Assembly: GCA_031763025.1 (NCBI GenBank)
Contig: JASSKH010000028.1
Span: 10,431,359-10,495,358 of the forward strand
Source: Macrocystis pyrifera
Lineage: Eukaryota; Sar; Phaeophyceae; Laminariales; Laminariaceae
DNA: 64,000 nucleotides
Direction of reading: 5' to 3'
Below the pieces are notes generated by a model, which ran no database searches, was not told the DNA's origin, and saw only the letters and a program-made list of their open reading frames with translations. Position 1 is the stretch's first letter, and every line of letters starts with the position of its first letter. Below are positions 35,098 through 47,151 of this stretch, one piece after another. A program made the position numbers and the translations under genes.

Positions 35098-37955
35098 TGT
35101 TAAGACCAAGGTCGGGACACTTGTAGACAGGTTAGCCTATTAAGCAGGTGCTCGTTGTTATTTTATGCACTTGCGTTGTTTGCTTAGAGAAAGACGAAGA
35201 GCAGCTTTATTCCTTTCGTGCTCGCGGAGGCTGAGAGAAAGACTCGTGCCTCGCTGGGAAAACCCCTGTGGTTTTCCATCTAAAGTACGCCTCCCAAGTA
35301 CTATAAATACGATACCAATACCTGAACCCAGGTAGTTACCGGGTTTTCAGTCTCATTCAAAGCAGTACCATAACACTAGCCCACTCTGATGAGCCGTATA
35401 TACAGAATTATGGGAATTTCGTGGAAACCCCGATTCCACGAGCTAGAACATGAGTCGAACATACGGCCCCTCGAAACCCATTCCACACCTTTGAACGGCA
35501 AGGTACGTCCGAAAAGATTAGACAAAAGAAGGCCTAGCCCTAAGGGGCAGGAATAATTCGTCAACGAAAGCCATCACCATGCCACCCGCAACGTGGGTAC
35601 GTGGGTAGGGCGAGAAAGTGTCACTGAAAAGCGACCCCTAGACCATTCGTCCGGCGTGCTATTACCCCTCCACGAGGTGCACGGTCGCGACCGCCCGCAT
35701 CCGTCGTCATGGCCCCAGCTCCTGTCGCCTTGCCGATCCCGTCAGTACCCATCCCGCCCGACCGCGACCGCGCCGAGCCCTTCCTCCGCCAACTGACGCA
35801 CCGCCTGTCACGGCGACCAACTTGGATGCCCTCGGCACAGCTGCCGAATTTCAGTCCGGTGATTCCGCAGCGCGCTAGTTGCACGCCGACTGGGTTCGGG
35901 AATAACAGGCCGAGTCCGCGTGCAACGCTGCCATGCGCTACATAGCCCTTGGCCGGCCGGAAGCTTTACCCGCCGATTTTTTGTCGTGCTTCCCTTCATG
36001 CCAGCGCCCTCTCCTTTCGGGGATTCAGGAGCTAGCTAGCAAAGGCCGATTGCACACCAACGACGCGGGTATCGTTCTACTCGTCCGACACCCGTCTCCC
36101 CCTCCTGCGCCGGGCAGCACTCGCCGGGTAGCACACAACGACCGGTGGGTCGTACGGCCTGTTTATTGAACGACGAGCCTATTCGCATTTATGTGCCGCT
36201 GCTCATGCGCCCCTGGGTCATGCAGGCTTGCCATTCTACAGCTTCCTGCTACCTAGGAACCTCACGCACCCTACGTATGCTCGAACGCTTCTATTGGTGG
36301 ATCGGTATGAGCATCTGCACCCGGTAGTGGTTACGGAACTGGTTGAAGTGCCAAGCACGGAAAACGTCGCGGCAGAGGGTCCGGTGGCCCACCATCACGT
36401 TGCCCATGCCAGAAGGACCCGGCATCGCCGTCAGCATCGACTATTTCGACCCTCTCTCGGTGACGCCTCGGGGTAATACCTACAGATTGGTTTTCACTGG
36501 TCCTTTCAGCCGCCGAGCCGGCATGTTCGCAATCACAGCGGCTGAGGTCACCGCTAAGGGCACGGCTAACATTCTCAGCAACTGGTATATTCCCCTCTGG
36601 GGATGCCCGCGCAGCATCCTCTCAGACAACGGCCTCCAGTTCTGCTCCAAGCTTTCGCACGCCGTTTATCAGCTTCTAGGAATTCACAAAATTGCCACCA
36701 GCTCCTCTTAATATCACCCTAACGGCAACGGTGGGGTGGAACGTGTAAACCACACCATGGCCCACAGATGCTGAAATGGTCGTCAACGAGCTCCAAAACA
36801 ACTGGGATGAGCAGCTCCGAATTTGCGTACAACAATTCCGTCAGCGCCGCCACGGGTTTGGCTCCCAACGAAGTCCATTCAGGTCGGCTGCCACGCCTCC
36901 CTCCCACAATTTTCGGGCGTGCTGGAGTCACCGACCACCAGAGTTTGGCCCACGACCACCTAGCCTACTTTTGCGACGGATCGCCAGCAGCGCGCGTACG
37001 ATGTCGTTCGCGAACACCACGCCCTCACGGTAGCTCGCATGAACCGCCGCAACTCCGCCCTTTCCGACGCACTGCGTCCTGTCCCCAAATTCGCCGTTGG
37101 CGGCTGAGCGTGGGTGTACAATACAGCGGCTACCATCCGCCAGGGCGCGAAGCCTGACACGGACGCCAAGGTTCTCAAGACCAAACTCTCTCTCAACTGG
37201 ACGGGCCCCTACAAAGTCCTCGCAGTTGGCCCCTGTTCCTCAGCGGACACCCCGGACGGATAGCCTCTCGGGGCCAAGCTCTTGTATTTGGATCTTCCTT
37301 CCGATATGCCCGGCGCTGATGCTCGCCGGCACGTATCGGTTCAACGCTTCAAGCCCTGTGCCAACCCCCACGAGCGTGGCGACATGCCGAAGTACTTGCC
37401 AGCGGGGTTGACGCAGTACGTGCTCAAAAACGTCTCCAAGAAATACCTCCCGTACCATGTCGCCCAGGACGACGTTTCGACCTCTCTTCAATGATTCGAC
37501 GTGAAAAGATTACCGGACACCAATCGGTTCGAGGTCGAGGTGGCGTCATCACGGTGATGTGCGAGACGCACTAGACAGGATTATCCCGACCATCCTGGGA
37601 ACGGGAAATGGACTTGCAGCTTTCTCGCCACGAAATTTTGCGCTACTGGGTCGGCACCTCGAACTACGACGCCACTTGTTAAAATCAAAGTCGGGACACT
37701 TTGTATCCCCATAGACAGGTTGTCTATTAAGCAGGTACTCGTTGGTACTCAATTGCGTTGTTTGCTTAGAGATGGAAGAAGAGCAGCTTTGTTCCTTTCG
37801 TGCACGTGGAGGCTGAGAGCAAGGCTCGTGCCTCGCTGGGAAAATCACTGGTACTCCATCTAAGGTACGCCTCCCAAGTACTACAAACACGATCCCAATG
37901 CTTGAACCCAGATCATTACAAGGTGTTGAGCCTCATTCAAAGCAGTACCATAACA
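35098..37955 (+). mobile_element. Fossil Ty3/gypsy LTR retrotransposon with both LTRs
   Basis: The 5' LTR is 35,098-35,375 and the 3' LTR 37,677-37,955, both starting TGTTA and ending TAACA. After the 5' LTR comes a leader to about 35,700, then a short proline-rich frame (MAPAPVALPIPSVPIPPDRD) that could be the start of gag. An integrase-type region follows: a zinc-binding segment around 36,160-36,330 (ending FYWWIG), a catalytic core around 36,400-36,715 (GPGIAVSIDYF, CPRSILSDNGLQF) and a C-terminal part to about 37,490. Protease, reverse transcriptase and RNase H are not represented. The element is short for the family and clearly broken, with many breaks. The two LTRs differ at many positions by eye, so it is old. 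No exact target duplication was found. Confidence 0.85.
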
Positions 37956-38770
37956 GTAGGGTATATTTGCAAGAAGAGAGGGCAGAGAGCCAAGCTCGTA
38001 TCTTTGCAAGGAAGAACAGAGAGAAAAAACGAGGCATCTGACTAACACCTACCTGCCACAGTTTTCATCGCGGCGCATCAGAACCGACGTGCACCTAACT
38101 GCTGCGACGCTATCACTTGTTCAACACCCCCAGCCAGCTATCCAACGACTGTCTTCATGAGTAGCTTAGAAAATACCCCCTGGTATGAAACAACTGTAGT
38201 GCGTAGTGCAGGGCCAATGAAGGCATTCGTGTGCTGTTCCCCAGTGTACATTTTAAAACTTAGATTGGACGGTCGTACGAGCTACTGTAGTCCACATCTA
38301 GCTGCTGCTGATGCTGCTATGTGTTGCAGGTGAGGGAGAGGGACGGAGAGGGGGCGGGAGGGGGGGATACACAGTGCAGACCGTCACGCGTGAATATGGG
38401 ACGAGCCTTTTCTAGGCATTACTCACTGCGTGTTTATGCTGCACCACCAGGAAGGTATTGATGCCAATATTGATAGTCATATGTTGTACGTGTTCTCATT
38501 ATTTACCAGGCATTTATGCATTACTACTACTGCTTGTTGGTGCTGCTGCCCTTTCTCTGGTTATGTCTGGAATGTTGTTGGTTTGTGTTGCTGGTGGTAC
38601 GACAATGGTTGCTGCGTCGGTGATATGTGTGGTAATCGTGTTAGGATGTGGTGGTTCTGATTACGGGTGCTTTGCTTGTGCTCCGCTTAGCTAATAGGAT
38701 GTTGCCGTTGTTGGTCGTTGTTGATTTCACGTTTGATCCTTGTAAAATAGACCCAGGAGACGTGAGGAAT
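37956..38770. other. Intergenic stretch between LTR elements
   Basis: No supported gene. Around 38,430-38,690 a hydrophobic open frame exists, but its composition (TGTTG-rich) and the lack of motifs make coding unlikely. A short G-rich run lies near 38,340-38,370. Confidence 0.4.
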
Positions 38771-39728
38771 TGTTATGATACTGCCTTGAATGAGGTTGAA
38801 CGCCCGGTAATTACCTGGGTTCAGGCACTGGGATCGTATTTGTAGTACTTGGAAGGCGAATCTTAGGTGGAAAACCAGGAGTTTTCCAGAGGGGCACGAG
38901 CTTGGTCTCAGTCTCCGCGTGCACGAAAGGAATAAAACTGCTCTTCTACCTCTAGGCAAGCATCACACGTGAGTACCAACGAGTACCGACTTAATAGGCA
39001 ATCCTGTCCAGGGATACACAGTGTCCCGCCTGCATGATCTTAACAAGTGACGTTGGGGCTGGTCTAGGTAATCAGGCCACTCATTTGTGACCCAGGACGC
39101 GTTTTCAGAGTTGTGGGCTGGGTTTAGGTGGTTCTTGTTGTCTTCCGTGTTATTTTTCTTCTTGTTTAGGTGTTCACTTTTCGCTTTTCCATGCATTGTC
39201 CTCGCCCCCCCCCCCTGTGCGGGTGGCGTGGCGATGGCTTTCATTGACGATTTCTTTCTGCCCCTTAAGGCTAGGTCTTCCTTCCAATTTTTTTTACATA
39301 TTCTGCCGGCTTCGTGGCCTTGCCATTCAGAGGTGTGGGAGTGGGTTTTGAGGAGCCGCATCTTCGACTCATGTTCTAGTTCGTGGAATAGGGGTTTCCA
39401 GGAATTTCGCATAATTCTGCATATGTATACGACTCATCAGAGTGGGCTAGTGTTATGATACTGTCTTGAAGGAGGCTGAAATCCCGGTAATTACCTGGGT
39501 TCAGGCACTGGGATCGTATTTGTAGTACTTGGAAGGCGCATCTTAGGTGGAAAACCAGGGGTTTTCCAGAGGGGCACGAGCTTGGTTTCAGTCTCTGCGT
39601 GCACGGAAGGAATAAAACTGCTCTTCTATCTCTAAGCAAGCATCACACGTGAGCACCAACGAGTACCGACTTAATAGGCAAACAAACCTGTCCAGGCATA
39701 CAAAGTGTCCGTCTGCATGGTCTTCACA
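38771..39728 (-). mobile_element. Fossil LTR-leader-LTR remnant, reverse orientation
   Basis: In minus orientation: a 5' LTR at 39,451-39,728, a leader down to about 39,180, then little else before a 3' LTR at 38,771-39,045. Both LTRs and the leader belong to the family of 35,098-37,955. Almost nothing internal is left and it is plainly broken. The LTR pair is more alike by eye than that of the larger element, so this copy may be younger. Confidence 0.8.
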
Positions 39729-40279
39729 GAACGTACCACCTTGGGACTTCAAGTACATACAGAAGTCGCAACAGGTAGTTTGTTACTGTGAATGCGAGTA
39801 CTGCCAGCACAAGAAAGTCTCTTCCTGCTGAGGAACACGCACAGGGCCCCTTGCGCACCAGAGGTATTATAGTAGATAAATTTGGTGCACGCGGACAGGG
39901 CTCGTCGGGCTCCATATATATATGTAAGATATATCTACACGCGTAGCGGACGGATCCGTCCGCTACGCTCGCTTACGCGAGGAAGAATGGGAACAGACGG
40001 TTCAAACAATTCGGTGCAAACTCGCGACTTGCAAATGCCAAGAGCTCCATGCTTCATCGACTCGACTTATGTGCAGCTGCATCCTGCACATTTTTTTTTT
40101 TTTTTTGTTTTATCCTCCGGCGGATTGGTAAAAATAAAGCTTAAGCTCACCACACTTCCACGTTCCCAATTTCGTGTCGTGTGTCAATTTAGCCCAGTTG
40201 GGCACAAAACTTTGTGCGGGATGCGGTTCTTGTTTTGTCAAGGCGGATCTTTCGGCCGCCCGGTGTTTTTTTGGAAAAA

Positions 40280-40380
40280 TGTTAAGATCAAGGTTGCGGG
40301 ACACTTCGTATCCCTGGACAGGTCTGCCTTTTAAGTCGGTAACCATTGGTACTCACGTGTTGCAAAGCAGTATCATAACA
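40280..40380 (+). mobile_element. Shortened solo LTR remnant of the same family
   Basis: It starts TGTTAAGATCAAGGTTGCGG and ends AAAGCAGTATCATAACA, matching both ends of the LTRs at 35,098 and 37,677 while being much shorter. It is a broken, old remnant without internal sequence. Confidence 0.75.
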
Positions 40381-40600
40381 AAAACGCCACCAAAACACGC
40401 GGCGAAGCCGCGCGACTGTCCCTGCCGACCTCGACCCCCCCAAAGGGTTGGGGTTGGGGTTTGGGTTATAGGGTTAGGGTCAGGCCTGGGTTCGGGTTGG
40501 TCTGGGTTCATGTACAAGGTTGAAATGGACGGCATACGTCCTGCAAAACTTTTGTGCAGGATGCAGCTGCAGATGGCGGGAGCCAGCTTGGTCACAAAAA
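40381..40600. repeat. Telomere-like GGGTT/TTAGGG patch
   Basis: Positions about 40,441-40,500 are made of GGGTTGG, GGGTTT and TTAGGGT units, a short degenerate telomere-like tract far from any chromosome end seen here. The rest of the interval is unremarkable. Confidence 0.6.
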
Positions 40601-40619
40601 TAAGCACCGTATGAATGTT

Positions 40620-41267
40620 CTTTAGCAACCCAAAACGACCCTTATAGACTCGTACATAATATACCCAGCCCCACACCAGCAGGCCAGACAAAGCAACATT
40701 CATGCTTCCCTCGTATCTCGAGGCACACGCGACGCCCAGGCACGAAAACGGCGACCGCGCTCCGTCCAACTCCCCCTCTACCCGCCAGCACCCGCTGACA
40801 CCCGACGCGGCGCCGGGCTCGCCCGCGGTGCCGTGCTCTGGGTTCACGCACTCACAAAAACAAAAGAAGAGAAAAGGAAAGAAAGGCTCTCGCCGGCAAG
40901 TAAGAGAAGGATGCGGTGTCCAAGTGCGAGCTCTGAGAGGCCAGGGACGTACCAACCGAGCACATTCAGAGAGAAATACATCTTTAACTAAGTCTATATA
41001 ATACCATATAACTATTTACATGTATGCGGTGCTGTGCGTGTGTTCGTCAAGTGGAATACGAATATTGTGCGGAATGAGCAATAGACAGAAGTAAGCTATC
41101 GATACTCGTACTGTAGTATCATGTGGGGGGCATTCGTTCGATATCGGGTTGGCGAGAGTCACGCCTGGGTTCATATAATATTTTAGGCTCTGGAGACCGC
41201 GGTTGACTGCGGAGTAAGACGCTGCCGCCGCAGCCGGAGCCACCGCCACCCCTGCCCCGGCCATCAA
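40620..41267 (-). other. Possible small two-exon gene or remnant (weak)
   Basis: On the minus strand an ATG at 41,267 opens MMAGAGVAVAPAAAAASYSA, a plausible host-like N-terminus. Further down, at about 40,870-40,625, a GC-rich frame contains a hydrophobic segment (ALSGLLVWGWVYYVRVYKG) like a single membrane span. I cannot show a splice pair that joins them in phase and recognise no family, so this is only a candidate. Confidence 0.2.
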
Positions 41268-41545
41268 CCACCTTACCGTACCTTATGCCGGTACTGTACC
41301 CTACCCTGAGGCTACCAATGCTCTACCCTCTGCTACACTATTCCCACCTCACGCATGCTCTGCTGCAGCAACACGCAAGGAGGCACGAAGCGAAGTCAAC
41401 CAGGAATGCCTACGAGTATTGGCAGGAAATGAGGGTGTACATCACCAAGCAGTACCTGTCTACCGTTCTTTAGGCCAGGCGAGAGGCGGACAACTTAATT
41501 TTGTATTAATAATATCGAACGATTAGTTTTGGCTTTTGATCGGGC

Positions 41546-41672
41546 ACCCCACCCACCCACCCACCCACCCACCCGCCCACCTCACCCACCCACCCGCCCA
41601 CCTCACCCACCCACCCACCTCACCCACCCACCCACCACCCACCCACCCACCCACCCACTTCATCCACCCACC
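41546..41672. repeat. CCCA tetranucleotide microsatellite
   Basis: Near-continuous CCCACCCACC units with occasional CCTCA interruptions. Open frames rich in His-Pro-Pro-Thr across it are artefacts. Confidence 0.9.
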
Positions 41673-44353
41673 CGGTCATCCGTGGTGCATACGCGAGGGT
41701 TTTGAAGAGGAGGCGGTCATTAACCAGCCAGTCAGTGCCGGCCGACAAATACAAAACACGCCTACTTGACAACACCGCCACCTACTGTAGCTATCACGCG
41801 GTAAGGCAAGACAAGACAACGCAAGGCAAGGCATGGCAAAACACAGGAAAAGGAGGCAGGGTGCATAAAACAACAGAAACGGGGAAAAAAAAAACTAAAT
41901 CCCTACCTGGTACTCTACAGAAACGTTGTGGCCGTGAAGGGAAAAAGACGAACGAAAAAAAAAAAATGACGGGGATTACATCATCAGGGGAAACAATCAC
42001 GTGAAAATTAAAGAAACGAAGAGCAGCAAGCGCTGGTATGGAGGGGGGGAAAAGGGTTTCCATTCACTCCTGTTGCTTTTCGGCGAGCACCTCGCCCCCC
42101 GGTCCCTTCCCCCCCTTCCTCCCCCCCCCACCTCCTTCCCCATCTCGGCTTCGTGTTCTCGACTCGACAACCAACCGCTTCCTTGACAGAGCGACCGCAC
42201 CCACTCCGCATCAAATAGGATAAAACCATCGAGCAAATATTACGAATACGACATCCATCATCGATCGGTGTATGGGGGTACGACTCGCAGAGGGCAGAAC
42301 AAGAAGAGGAAGAAGCCGCTGTTCGACACAATTTTAACCCAGTGCCACCCTTCTCTCTCGTTCCCTCTTTCTTGTGCAATTCTCCGTGAACAGACGGGCA
42401 GCAGCTACCTGCGATACGATAACCATGTCTATTAACTGCTGCAACACGTGTGTTCGTGTGCGAGCTACTGTAGTAGCTTTCCATTGCAGAAACCCCCCCC
42501 CACCCTCCACCCCCCGCCCCCCCCCCCCCCCTCCAACCCCCGCCCCCCCCCCCCCCACCCCATCCCCCATCTCCCACCCGATGCCTCAACCGCCTCACGC
42601 CTATTTCGCGGAGAAGCAAATATGAATCGATCATCGACGAATAAATCGATCGATCGATCAAAAATGAACGGACCGATAGACCGAATTACCGACCGACCGA
42701 CCGACCGACCAACGTTGGCGGCAAGCCGAGACGGGTACACGCGATTCACGTCCTCGAGGCAATGACTCAACCAAAAATTGAAAAAAAGAGACGGGGAAAG
42801 GGAAGAGAGGCGTCGGAGGGACAGATACCACGACGACAGCGAAACACGACAGACAGCTAGAACACCCCCCTCCCATGGTACGTAATCAGGTTATTTTGAC
42901 AAGACCAACACACAAACCCACCCACCCACCCCTCCACAGCGCCCACTCGTCTCGCCCCACGGGACCACGGCGCCGGGCAGGCCGGCAAGAGCCATCCATC
43001 CATTCAATACCCGTAAACATATCTGAAACCGAACTCCTCGTGCCCAAGGCAAGGGCAACGCTACGATAAGAGTCGGGGAGAGGGGGAGGGGTGTAGTGGC
43101 CTCAAAACACAAAAAGTAAAAAAAAAAAAACACCTTGCGCACGATGAGCCAAACACAAGCGCGCAACCTGTTTTCTTCGATTCATTCTTTGTTTGTTTTA
43201 ATATCTCCCCCTCGCGAGCAAAATGCAGTCAAGTGTGTGCCGGCCGGGGCCGTGTACTATTAATAAGAAAAAGCGCAGAACCAAGGAGGAAAACAAAAAC
43301 AACAAAAAACGACGACCGAAACTGAAAAAAAAAGAAAGAAAGAAAAGCGGCGAGCTGCAACCGGCGACGGCGGCCGCCACGACTCAAAACAAGTTCCTAC
43401 TGCCGCGGCGGCCGCAACAAAAGCATAGCTAACGCAAACCAAAACTACCGACCGATACTCTTCGCACAATTACACGATGCAAATACTGTACCCCCCCCCG
43501 CCCCGCTTCCGCTTACGCCTCCTTCCGCCCAACACTAAAACAACCCGCCTCCTACCCCCCCTCTCTGCTTCAAGTTTTTCCCCAATAAACACATGAAAAG
43601 AAAACAACAAGAGCTAGGCCAAATTGGTCGCAACACACCCACCACACAAATGGCGGCGCTCTCAAAGAGCGATCACCACAACATCAAGCCACCGCACGAA
43701 CGTCGGAAGCAAACACGTCCGAATTCAGTCCCTCCCCCTCCCCTCGACGGTTACCGCCTCCTCCAAAATCTACCCCAAGGTACAGGGGCACACTCCGTAT
43801 CCTACCCCCCCCCCCCGTCCGTCCGTCCGTCCGCCCGTCCCCTACCCCCGGTGCCGCAAACCATCACCGATGAATTATCTCGATGATTAGACTAAAGAAA
43901 GACATTTCGTGCCCGCATTTCTACCGGCTCAAGACTAATTAATACGACGACAACAACACGAACGGGCTACGGTACGCTACAACCCCCGACTAAACCGCTC
44001 TTAATAAGCGAAAGCGCAGTGGGCTTCCCCCTCCCAACCCCCCCCCGACGCCCAACCCAACCCCCCACCGCCTCCAACTCCAGCTCCAACACCAACCCAA
44101 CCCTCCCAACCCCCACCCCCTATCATACCCAAGCGTGTCTCACTACTGTAGTTCGCCAACGCACTGTTACGTAACGAACGCCTACGCCATCGGATGCTTG
44201 CAAGGAAAACAGGAATAAAGGGTACCAGGTACAGGGTAAGGAAAAGGTACAAGGGGGGATGGATGGACGCAGTTGGGCCATGAGCATCACCGAACCACAC
44301 TTTCGTGATGGAAGAGTGAGGCGGAAAAGGAGGCGGAGCTAAGGAGGGCGCCT

Positions 44354-44402
<49 letters not shown>
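44354..44402. repeat. 49-base poly-G run
   Basis: Uninterrupted G homopolymer followed by further G-rich sequence to about 44,425. It lies just beyond the fimbrin 3' end. Confidence 0.9.
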
Positions 44403-44403
<1 letters not shown>

Positions 44404-44498
44404 GGGGGCGGGGGGGGGGGGGGGGCGCCGACACAAAACCACAAACAACCCCAATCACTCCCCAACCAAAACCCCCCAGAAAACGCACTGGGGGGGTT

Positions 44499-44570
44499 CG
44501 CGTACTCCTTTGTTGCCTGCCATAGTCATTTGACCATTGACCACGCATCCCTTTCGAGACGGAGCCGGGG
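44499..44570. repeat. Y-type repeat copy
   Basis: GCGTACTCCTTTGTTGCC through TTTCGAGACGGAGC, followed by a G run; the same unit as at 58,795. It ends about 110 bp beyond the fimbrin stop codon. Confidence 0.8.
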
Positions 44571-44675
44571 GGGGGGGGGGGTGGGAAGGGAGGAAGGTAT
44601 CGAGGGGTAGGGGAAACGGTAGGGGGTGACCGCCGGTCGTGATTTCAAAAACGGGACGGCGCCAACTCTCGTTTC

Positions 44676-47095
44676 CTAAGCATCCCATTCCTGATCGGTG
44701 ACCTCCACGGAATCCGTGCTCAGGGTAGGTTGAAGATTCATGGTCTTCATCTTCTCCTCGGCCAATCTGGACGGCACAGCGCGGAGCGAGGGGGCGGGCA
44801 CAAAAGCGCATTAGTGCCAACGCGAGGTGGGGGAGGGAAAGGAAGATATGGGAACATCGCGCACGCTTTCAAGAGGACGGTGGTGCGTGTGCCCGGGCGA
44901 ACACGTTGCCGCCGCTCTTGTTTACCTGATGATAGGACAGTACTGGTGTATGCATGCATGCGCCCAGCATACAGGAACAGCGTGCCGCCGACATCCATGC
45001 TGAGGGAGACGCACGTGCTTTGCGACGACACCCACCACGCAAAGGGCAGCGTCGAACGGCTCGCGGCGAGAACACGGCTCGCGCACGACCGCCGCCAATA
45101 CACACTCCCTTGCCATACCCTACCCTACCCTGCCCTACCCTATTGGCTTATCCTAAACTGCAACCCCCGCCCCTCCCCGCCTCACCCCACCCCACCCCAC
45201 CAACTACACTCCACCCAACAGTGGCCCACCTGATCCCCTCTGCCTCCGCCTGTCCGGCAACCCTCGACGCCTCCGCCTCCGCGGCCGCCGCCGCCTCCGC
45301 CTCTGCCTCCGCTGCCGCCGCCTCCGCCGCCTCGACCATCGCAGCCTCCGCTTCTTGCTCGGCCGCCTGCCGCTCCTGCTGCTGCTGCTCCTGCTGCTGC
45401 TGCTTTTGCTGCTGCTTTTGCTGTTGCTGCTGTTGATGTTTCTCCTCCTGCTGCTGCTGTTGCAGCCGCGAGATCTTCTCCTTTTCCCCATGGGCCTTCA
45501 TCGCATCCGCGCTCGTCTCCGCGTTAGCAGCGAAAGACGTCAGAGCCGCCTGCACTCCCAAGGGAAGAAGTCCAAGGTGTCAAGATGTCAAGTTCAAGCT
45601 CAAGTGCACGATCAGGTCCAAGTTCAACTTAAACAAGAAGAAAAAATTGTCGTTTTACCTCTCGTGCGTCAACCTTACTGTTACAGCATAAAGCAACTAA
45701 AAACGTCAAAGGTCGTCATACCCCATCATATGACATACACGAACTGATCGTGGGTTGTGATTTGTTGTGGTGGGTGCATGGATGACCGGATTAGTGGACG
45801 GATGAATGGATGGCTGGATGGATGGCCTCGACGAGTAGAGAACCGGCACCCGAGAAACTAACCTCCTGTTCTTGCTGCTGTTGCTTCCACGCCTGGATTC
45901 TCCTCTTCGTCTCTTCGTCCGCCTTGCGCTGGGCCTCCTTCGCCGACATGGGCGCCGCCGGCGCCGCATTGAAGGGTAGTGAAGATGTGGTGGGCTTCAA
46001 CCACGTCGGTGAAGACGAAGACGAGAACGACTGTCATCATGTCCACGACAAGGCAAGGCAAAACAGCAGACGAGCCAAGACAAGACAATACAAGCCAAGT
46101 CGAGACGAGACAAGAGAGTGAGAGCAAGAGCAGAGTGGAGAAAGGGGAGGGGAGGGGGGGGGGAGGGGGGCGAAGAACACAACCAAGCACGGCGACAGAG
46201 GAAATGCAGAGACAAGGAGGGAGTAATAAACTGGAGGAACTAAACACTGAAGGGGCGAAGGGGAACAGAGTAGCCGGCAGCGAACGGTGATGGAAGAGCT
46301 TCGTCGACACTCCCGGGCGGGAAACCATACCGACTGTACAGTTCAAGTCCCCACTGAACCCACCCGCGCGCCCACCCCGCCCACCCGCCTACCCTCCCAT
46401 TCACCCATTCCCCCAAAACACCTGCAAAAAAAGGCAACACAACCAGTACAGTACGAGAACGAATCGCTTACGTCACCCCCCCGCCTACACAAGCCTCACG
46501 GCAAACCTACCCCCTCCTCCCCTCCATCCCCCGCCCGCCTCCCCACCCTATCAACCAAACCGTCATAACCCCCCACCCCTTCTCCCCCCCACCCCGCTAC
46601 CCAAACATGCGCACGCACCTGAGGCGTCGACAAAACCGCCGCCGAAGTCGGCGTCTCGGCACCCCCCCCCCCCAAGCCGGCTGCACCTCCCCCGCCGCCG
46701 CCGCCGGCAGTTGCTCCTCCGCCCACCGTTCGCTCGTTCTCGCAGTGCCACAGGCTGGCGCAGAAGAGCATAATCATCCTCGACATCACCTGCACGATGT
46801 CCTCGGCCACCACGAAGACGCAGGCGCCCAGCTTGCGGGCGACGCTGATGGCGTACTTGGCGTTGTTGGCCTTGTCTTCCTCGTTGCCGGGCTCCGTGAC
46901 CACGAGGTCCCAGTTCACCACGGATCGGTCGATACCGTGGCACACCTTTTCGTTTTTTTTTTTTTTTGCGTTTTTGTTGTTGTGTTTTCGTTACCATTTT
47001 TTTGTAGTTTATGGTTCATTATGATTCGAATAAACAAAAAGGTGTGCCGCCGCCGCGAAAGAGCGGGGGGCGAGAGGCAGGAAGGCAGGAAGGTA

Positions 47096-47151
<56 letters not shown>

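Larger units (their letters stand above)
41673..44675. other. Intergenic region downstream of the fimbrin stop codon
   Basis: It lies beyond the 3' end of the minus-strand fimbrin gene, so its right part may include 3' untranslated sequence. I see no supported gene. It contains GACC tetranucleotide runs (42,685-42,712), C-rich runs (42,480-42,560), a 49-base G run at 44,354-44,402 and a Y-type repeat at 44,499-44,570. No clear polyadenylation signal could be assigned. Confidence 0.45.

Noticed and set aside
38430-38694. Hydrophobic open frame suggesting a membrane protein
   Set aside because: The sequence is TGTTG-rich low-complexity DNA without splice-compatible partners or motif.
41536-41769. 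Histidine/proline-rich frame
   Set aside because: Translation of a CCCA microsatellite.
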